Below are positions 58,337-64,000 of a DNA stretch of 64,000 nucleotides, one piece after another. The stretch lies in the NCBI RefSeq assembly GCF_018873765.1, contig NC_057919.1, positions 20,004,698 to 20,068,697 of the forward strand, given 5' to 3'. Under the pieces are notes generated by a model, which saw only the letters and a program-made list of their open reading frames with translations, did no database searches and was not told where the DNA came from. How positions within the stretch are numbered: the first letter of the stretch is position 1; each line of letters starts with the position of its first letter. Position numbers and translations under genes: made by a program. The DNA is from Telopea speciosissima (taxonomy: Eukaryota; Streptophyta; Magnoliopsida; Proteales; Proteaceae).

Positions 58337-58659
58337 TAGGCGTGTCAATCGGCCAGTACAGTTCAGTTTCGATCAGGCTAAATTGGTTTTGGCGTGAGAA
58401 TGGGTTAATCCAAAACCAAACCAGTAAAGGAAGATTTGGTTTTGGTCTGATTTGGATTCAGTTTATCATGGTTTCCTCGTATTGGTTTGTTATCAGTCTA
58501 ATATCGGGCTTGGTCCAATTTAGATTTGGTTTACAATGTATATATATACCTAATTATAGGAAGAAATATGTTTTTCATGATTTTCGAGTTGGTATCGATT
58601 TTATATCGGTTTGGTTTGTTGTCGGCCGATTTTCAGTACGATTAGGTTCGACACCCTCA
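58337..58659. mobile_element. hAT-like MITE, 8-bp TSD
   Basis: Flanked by attccaag (58329-58336) and tttccaag (58661-58668). Ends TAGGCGTGTCAATCGG and, inward from the right, TGAGGGTGTCGAACC match the hAT-type TAGGGGTGTCAA terminus. The interior is rich in ggtttggt. Confidence 0.75.
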
Positions 58660-58660
58660 A

Positions 58661-59760
58661 TTTCCAAGAATCATTAATCTTGGCGTTGCTTGTTTGACGA
58701 CATCACAAAGTGCAAGACTAATGATGTGGGAATTGGCAACCCGAGCTATCCAAACTCCGTGGCGTATAGCCTTACTTTAGATTTAGATCTGGGTTGGGCC
58801 TGTCCTTGTGGCCCATAAGACTGGGCTTGGATTGAAGTTGATAGATTGAAGCCCAGTCTGGAATATTGCATAGTGGTGCTTGGACCATGTAAAGAGCATA
58901 CTTCCCCATTTTTGGTCGTCTTGTGGGTAAATAAGTCATTTCATCAATGTCAGCTTGACATTCCAAATCAGATAGATAGAAAGGGTATAATTGTAAAATA
59001 ACTTTCACTTCCTACAAAACTAACTCGTCTTCGTCTGCCATATCCACGAACCACGATCCCATAAATGTCCCTATGTATAACAAGGTAGCAGCTCAAAATA
59101 AGGGTAATATGTCATTTAAGTTTTGAGCTTTAAATTGTCAATATAAGCAAACTTTGGCATTATCATGGTTAATTATGTAATTTTACCAACAAAGGCGATT
59201 TCTTTCCCAAGGACTCTTCCTTCTTCCTCATAACCTATTTTCAGAATTTCAAAGGCTTCATCGCTAAAAAGCTACACCATTAACAAGGATACGGTTCAGT
59301 TTGGGCTTTTTCGATTGGTTTGATATGGTTTTACCAGTTCAGGCTAGGGTTTGACACTAGTAAATTTCCAAGGATCATGACAATTGGCAGACCGGGCCAT
59401 TCAAACTCCGCAACTTAACCAACAACAGTAACAACAAATTCAACCTTATCCTAATTGAATGGGGTCGGCTACATGGATCCTTTCAAAACAGAGTTAAAAA
59501 AAAAGAAACAAAATGAGAAAAGAAAGTAAATAAGAGAAAAGAGACAGCCCGAGAAACCAAAAAAATCACAGCTAGATCGGATCGACAACATGGATCCTTG
59601 CCCTCCAATACACTATCTGAGATTATACTTGGTACAAGATCCAGACCTGGGTTGGGCCTGTCTTTGTGGCCCATAAGACTGGGCTTGGATTGAAGTTGAT
59701 AGATTGAAGCCCAGTGTGGAATATTGAATAGTGTTGCTTGGACCATGTGAAGTCTCATTT
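58661..59760 (+). repeat. Diverged direct duplication, about 0.35 kb units
   Basis: 58661-58900 and 59361-59750 share atttccaag.atcat, attggcaxacc, ccaaactccg and gggttgggcctgtc followed by gtggcccataagactgggct. The second copy carries an extra piece at about 59410-59630. A relic of the same unit is at 27687-27725. Confidence 0.75.
59410..59630. mobile_element. Possible SINE-like insertion
   Basis: An extra segment in the second copy of the 58661-59760 duplication, containing caaccttatcctaattgaa followed by tggggtcggctacatgg. This resembles, from memory, the conserved end of Au-type plant SINEs. An A-rich run follows at 59494-59525. No TSD was determined. Confidence 0.35.
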
Positions 59761-60158
59761 TGATTTGGCGATGTTGACAAACCTACAATTCCTACCATTT
59801 GGTAGAAAAAACCAAACTATGAAAGCACCATATTCATGAACACTGAAATTATTCTCTTCACATCGAGTCTATGAGAAATGTCTAAGACCACATTTGGATT
59901 AGAAAAAAAAATGAGAGAAACAAATAAATTGTGTAGAATATAAAAGTCAACTATTTACATGAAGAACATGATTTGTTTCATATGAAATAGAGAAACCAAA
60001 ATTGAATTTTGTTTCAGGCTCGACATTGACCTAAGCCAAAGGAACAAAATACTTTGGATTTTTTTTTATTTATGGGTTTTGGGGGTTGGGGTAGTTGTGG
60101 AATTGTAGGAATCAGAATGTCTGGATTCTAGCAATTGTCACTGTCATGCTGCTGGTGC

Positions 60159-60529
60159 CATGGTTTTAAATATTGGTATTGGTATTAGTCTCGGTCAATA
60201 CTGGTACCAATCATGGTTTTAGTAATCAATATCGATATTGTTATCGGTCTCAACTGATACTGATTCAATTGGTCTCTCCGGATTGAACAGATTTACCCCT
60301 GTTTCTTTTAAAAAAAAATTTCTACATTTATATCCTTGTCTGTACCGATCCACCAATACCAATACGATACCAATTCCTCAAACTATGGTACAGATATGCC
60401 TGATCAACCTGCATTGATGGTTTTGCCTCATTTTTCTTTTAAAAAATTGATTTTTTCTAAAATATTTTTCTCTTACCACCGATGGTTAAGTAGATACAAT
60501 AACAGCTAATACCTATATTTGAAACCATG
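60159..60529. mobile_element. CATGG-family MITE carrying a nested copy
   Basis: Flanked by gctggtgc (60151-60158) and gctgatgc (60530-60537). Ends CATGGTTTTAAATATTGG and, inward, CATGGTTTCAAATATAGG. A second element of the same family is inserted at 60212-60387. Confidence 0.8.
60212..60387. mobile_element. CATGG-family MITE, nested
   Basis: Left end CATGGTTTTAGTAATC; right end reads CATAGTTTGAGGAATTGG inward. Flanks gtaccaat (60204-60211) and gtacagat (60388-60395) match at 6 of 8 positions. Confidence 0.7.
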
Positions 60530-61092
60530 GCTGATGCTTCTTCTGAGTTTTAAAGAAAACAAAAATGATGGCCTTAATCGAAACAGGATTTAAGATTTTA
60601 AGGACGGGCATGCCCATATGGAATCCATACACACCTTTGAATTGTCTAGACAGCTTTTCACTCAGTTGTGTTTTGTTTTTGATTGGATATTTTTGATTTG
60701 GGGAATAAGAATGCTACTTGGTTGCGTGGTTCTTGTGCTCAGAGACAGAAATATGATAATTTACCGTTCTATCCTTTATGAAATTAAAAAAAAAAATCCA
60801 CCTATGTTGATACTCTTATGTACGTTCCCATTGACCCCAATGTTGGTGTTGGTACTACACGACTAGAGAGTGATCTCTTGTAGAAAAAAATTCTAGAAGA
60901 GTTTTCCTGTTTCAAATCTTTTTGTTGGAAGAGCAAATTTAATAGATGTTTTTTTTTTTTCCCTTGGATGACAAGGTTTGGATGATATTCAAAAAATTCT
61001 TTATTGATCAAGTAGAGCCAAGGTTTTAGTGCACAGTATCGGCATCATTATCAATATCAACGTATCCGTATTAGTCGATACTAATAACAATA

Positions 61093-61231
61093 TGGGTTGA
61101 TGTTCTCTATGCCACAACGCAGCCTGCACCCAGACACATGGGCTGACCATTCAAGGAGGCAGAGTGGTCATTTTGCTCACCCCCAATATGTCTGGGCGCA
61201 GCCTACGCCCTGGCACAGAAAACATTTGGTC
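61093..61231. mobile_element. Mutator-like MITE, family of 10101-10236
   Basis: Flanked by taacaata (61085-61092 and 61232-61239). Ends GATGTTCTCTATGCC and, inward, AATGTTTTCTGTGCC. Shares ggcagagtggtcattt with 10101-10236. Confidence 0.8.
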
Positions 61232-61510
61232 TAACAATAACAGATGAAAAATTCAAAAACAATATTTTGTAATTTCTATCTCTATCTTCTACTATTTAAT
61301 AAGATGAGAACTAATGAAGAAGTGAAGTTTTAAACCCCAATTATTTCTCTTGGCGAGATAGAGGACAACAACCTCCTAATTTTCCTCTCTTTGATAATTC
61401 TCTATTATCTTGTCCAAAAAAGGTTAACGCGGAGAAACCTTACACGTACCACAATCCCTTTTTAACCACTAATATCAATTCGGATTGATTTCATATCTAT
61501 ATCTGTCACG

Positions 61511-61682
61511 AGTTCGGTTCCTCTGCATGTACCAACAGGTGAACATACATTTGAGAGCCAACCACTTTCCCTAAATTTGCCATTTACAAGGGGAGAAAAG
61601 GGTTTTTAAGAAAATAAAATTAAAATGTGATTGACTTTGAGATGCACGTTCACCTGTTGGAACGTGCAAATGACCTATTCTC
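61511..61682. mobile_element. Mutator-like MITE, 10-bp TSD
   Basis: Flanked by atctgtcacg (61501-61510 and 61683-61692). The inner arms pair as accaacaggtgaac against gttcacctgttgg; the right end reads GAGAATAGGTCATTTGCACG inward, like 30214-30375. Confidence 0.82.
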
Positions 61683-61723
61683 ATCTGTCACGGCCAATAC
61701 AATATCTAAAACCATAAGTAGAA

Positions 61724-62917
61724 CGTTATGGAATTTACAAAAAGGCAACTTCCATTGAACTTGCAAAATTGGCAAATCTTTTAACTGCCAATTTATTTAG
61801 GATTTAATCCTAACTGTCAATTTCACCCTTCACTATGGACAAAGATCTCCCTAACATAAAATAGATTCATTTAAAAAAGAAAAATTGCAATAATTTAAAA
61901 TGTCTTTATTTGACTGAGTAGATCATCAATTGTCTCATCTAAAATCTCAAACATTTTCTTTCCAATATTCCCATTTAGTTTACTAATTTGGACAGCCTCT
62001 GTTTGCACTCTCTTCTCCATCTACATTAAACAGTCCGAGTGTTGGTGAATCATTAATGATCGGTCAAGTTTTACTGGAATAAATTTCTGAAGGATTTGAT
62101 AATGCGATTGGTTTTTTTTTTTTGATCTTAAGAACTAGAAATATTTACAATATTGTTCTTTGGGAGGATATCATATTTACCTAACATTACCTTATAAGCT
62201 AGATCTTTTAACAGAACACATAGTTTATCATCACTGCACAATTTAAAAGTACTTTTGGTAAAGTCAGTAATTAAGTTTGCTAGCTCAAGAAAAATAGAAA
62301 CTAGGTTCCATGAAATTTAGTTGTTCAGATCTTTGTTGTTGCTCCAAACTTCTTGTTGGTGAAGCCTGATTTTGGTCAGAAAGTGTGGTTGAGATTTTTG
62401 GAAGGTTTTTTCGGCTTCAAAATGACCTCGGATTAATGGCGAACATCCTTGTCAAAGGCGGGGAGTTGTGTTGGGCTCGTCGAGATTTTCGAAATGAGTA
62501 CTTTTGAGTCATTTATTATGTTTTGATCCGGCTCTGTTTTTTTGATAATTTTGGGCCAAGGGCACTTTTATACTTTCTAGGGTTAGGGCTTCTCTATATA
62601 ATGCTCTTATTTCTTTGAGATGGGGTTAAGAGGGTTTATAACATTTTCAAAAAAATAGTGAAATTTGTTTTATTGCTCAGTCGTGGATGTAACTTCCCAC
62701 CTTAGGGGTGAACCACGTAAATCTTTGTATTGTGCGTTATGTGTGCTTTTTCTATTCTATTTTTCTTCTGCAAATCATCATTCTGGGCGTTATTTTTCTT
62801 AACACTTCTTTTAGATGATCCTTGTTTTTCTGACGAATTTCCATCCCTTCACTATTTTTATTAGCTCCGCTTCCTTCTTGTCTGAAGTATGGTAACCTGC
62901 AGAAGTAAGAAATTTCT
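61724..62917. other. Unassigned intergenic DNA
   Basis: No gene, paired terminal repeat or recognisable domain found on either strand. Confidence 0.4.
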
Positions 62918-62925
62918 GGCTAGCC

Positions 62926-63905
62926 CTTAGTTAGTAAATTCACGTATCATACGCGTATTATACGTGTCCCTGTATTTTTAAACGTATAATACTCCCGTCC
63001 CCGTATTTTCCCATATTTTTATAAAAAAAGTGTTTTTTACTTGATCCCGTATTATACTTTTTTTTTAAAAAAAAAAATTTACCCAAAAGATTAGAATTTA
63101 GGGAAACGATTTCACTTTCCCTTTCATCCCTTTCGATTTGCGTTGAACATCCAACCGTAGCAGGCAATAGTAGCTGTCCTCCATCTCCAATCATCCTCGC
63201 CATCTCCGTTCAACAAAGCGGCACTTAAGTCTTGTACTCTCCTCTTGTTTCTCTGGTCTTTGAACTTTGATGGTGGTAGTGAAGCAAATGAATCTGGTGT
63301 GATATTGGCGAGAACGGCTCAATCTCTATTCTATTTTATTCTTGTTTTTCTGTCTCTTGTAGCTAATGTGTACAGTGGAGATCCATATCTGGAACTCTCC
63401 CTCTTGTCTTGTGTTGGTTAATTAGTGGGAACTCATCCCCCTTCACAGGAACACATCTGGTTAAAAATATATGGTTATCTCATTGTAGATAGAAAGAAAT
63501 GTAATATTGGAAGAATGATTTAATGATACGGTAATCAACTTGCTCATGTCATTTTCAGACAATCTACATTCATTTCTTGTAGATTATTGATATTTTGGTA
63601 TGTTAAATGATAATCTTAGAGATGTTATATAACATATTATATTATTGTGTTTATTTTAGTTAATAAAATCATGATATTATTTTGTTTATTAGGTGGTGAA
63701 TGCATGTTATATAATGAATATATGTCCGTTTTTTTAAAAGTATTATTGCCGTCTATGCCGTATTATACCCGTATTAAATACGTATCATATTATTACCGTA
63801 TGTGTTTTATGAAGCCGGACTTTTAAAAAGTATTATTACCGTCTAATCCGTTTAATTACCGTACATATCCGTTTCCGTTCAATTACCATTCCCAAACTTA
63901 CTAAA
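62926..63905. mobile_element. hAT-like non-autonomous element, 8-bp palindromic TSD
   Basis: Flanked by ggctagcc at 62918-62925 and 63906-63913. Ends CTTAGTTAGTAAATTC and, inward, TTTAGTAAGTTTGGG. Both subterminal regions are full of cgtattatac/gtataatacg motifs (62946-63062 and 63725-63895) in opposite orientations. 980 bp with no transposase frame; 8-bp TSD suggests hAT. Confidence 0.75.
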
Positions 63906-64000
63906 GGCTAGCCATCAAAATGCAAAAAATCTGACCAGTTAATCTTAGTTGCGGGTCAGAAATGCCTAGGTAAAAGTTAAAACAAGGCAATATATATCAT

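Larger units (their letters stand above)
61018..61715. mobile_element. CATGG-family element with two nested MITEs
   Basis: Flanked by aagtagag (61010-61017) and aagtagaa (61716-61723). The left end CCAAGGTTTTAGTGC and right end tctaaaaccat are inverted. Without its two Mutator-like MITEs (61093-61231 and 61511-61682) it is about 370 bp, the same size as 60159-60529. Confidence 0.75.

Overview
This is nuclear DNA of a flowering plant. It holds spliced eukaryotic genes, a WOX4-type homeobox gene, plant BAHD acyltransferases, plant-type Copia, L1 and LTR elements, and many MITEs. The species cannot be named from the window; a woody dicot or magnoliid is a guess only. Most of the 64 kb is transposon-derived. 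I support three intact protein-coding genes (WOX4 and two BAHD genes) and one BAHD pseudogene. I saw no tRNA, rRNA or CRISPR array.

Layout. 0.5-8.4 kb: a degenerate Copia element with both LTRs, primer-binding site and polypurine tract. It has been invaded by a 1-kb TRIM-like element, a Mutator-like MITE, a Harbinger-like element and two members of a family with CATGG..CCATG ends. 8.4-20 kb: AT-rich intergenic DNA with a large inverted repeat (11.2-13.5 kb), a 182-bp tandem duplication, several MITEs and a minus-strand Copia gag relic. 20.2-21.1 kb: WOX4 on the minus strand, three exons. 21.2-30.9 kb: intergenic DNA with MITEs and two minus-strand LINE relics.

31-57 kb is the BAHD cluster. 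BAHD1 (minus) lies head-to-head with BAHD2 (plus). BAHD2 and its 5' flank are tandemly duplicated, giving BAHD3, which is broken by two stops and a frameshift. The duplicated flanks give natural empty sites. After the duplication a long-TIR foldback element entered the BAHD2 promoter. In the other copy a 1.6-kb hAT-like element and a 13.7-kb L1 LINE entered upstream of BAHD3. The LINE (13-bp target-site duplication, poly(A) end) was then hit by two solo LTRs with 5-bp duplications (attag, cataa), and one of those LTRs was hit by a third solo LTR (ctatc). The order of events can therefore be read directly.

57-64 kb: a 158-bp minisatellite, a diverged direct duplication and more hAT-like, CATGG-family and Mutator-like non-autonomous elements.

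Working together: WOX4 is expected to act in cambial and procambial stem-cell maintenance. The BAHD genes are expected to be cytosolic acyl-CoA-dependent acyltransferases of specialised metabolism, with unknown substrates. The two loci are about 10 kb apart and have no evident functional link. All element boundaries and TSDs were read by eye; family names for non-autonomous elements are inferred from TSD length and termini.
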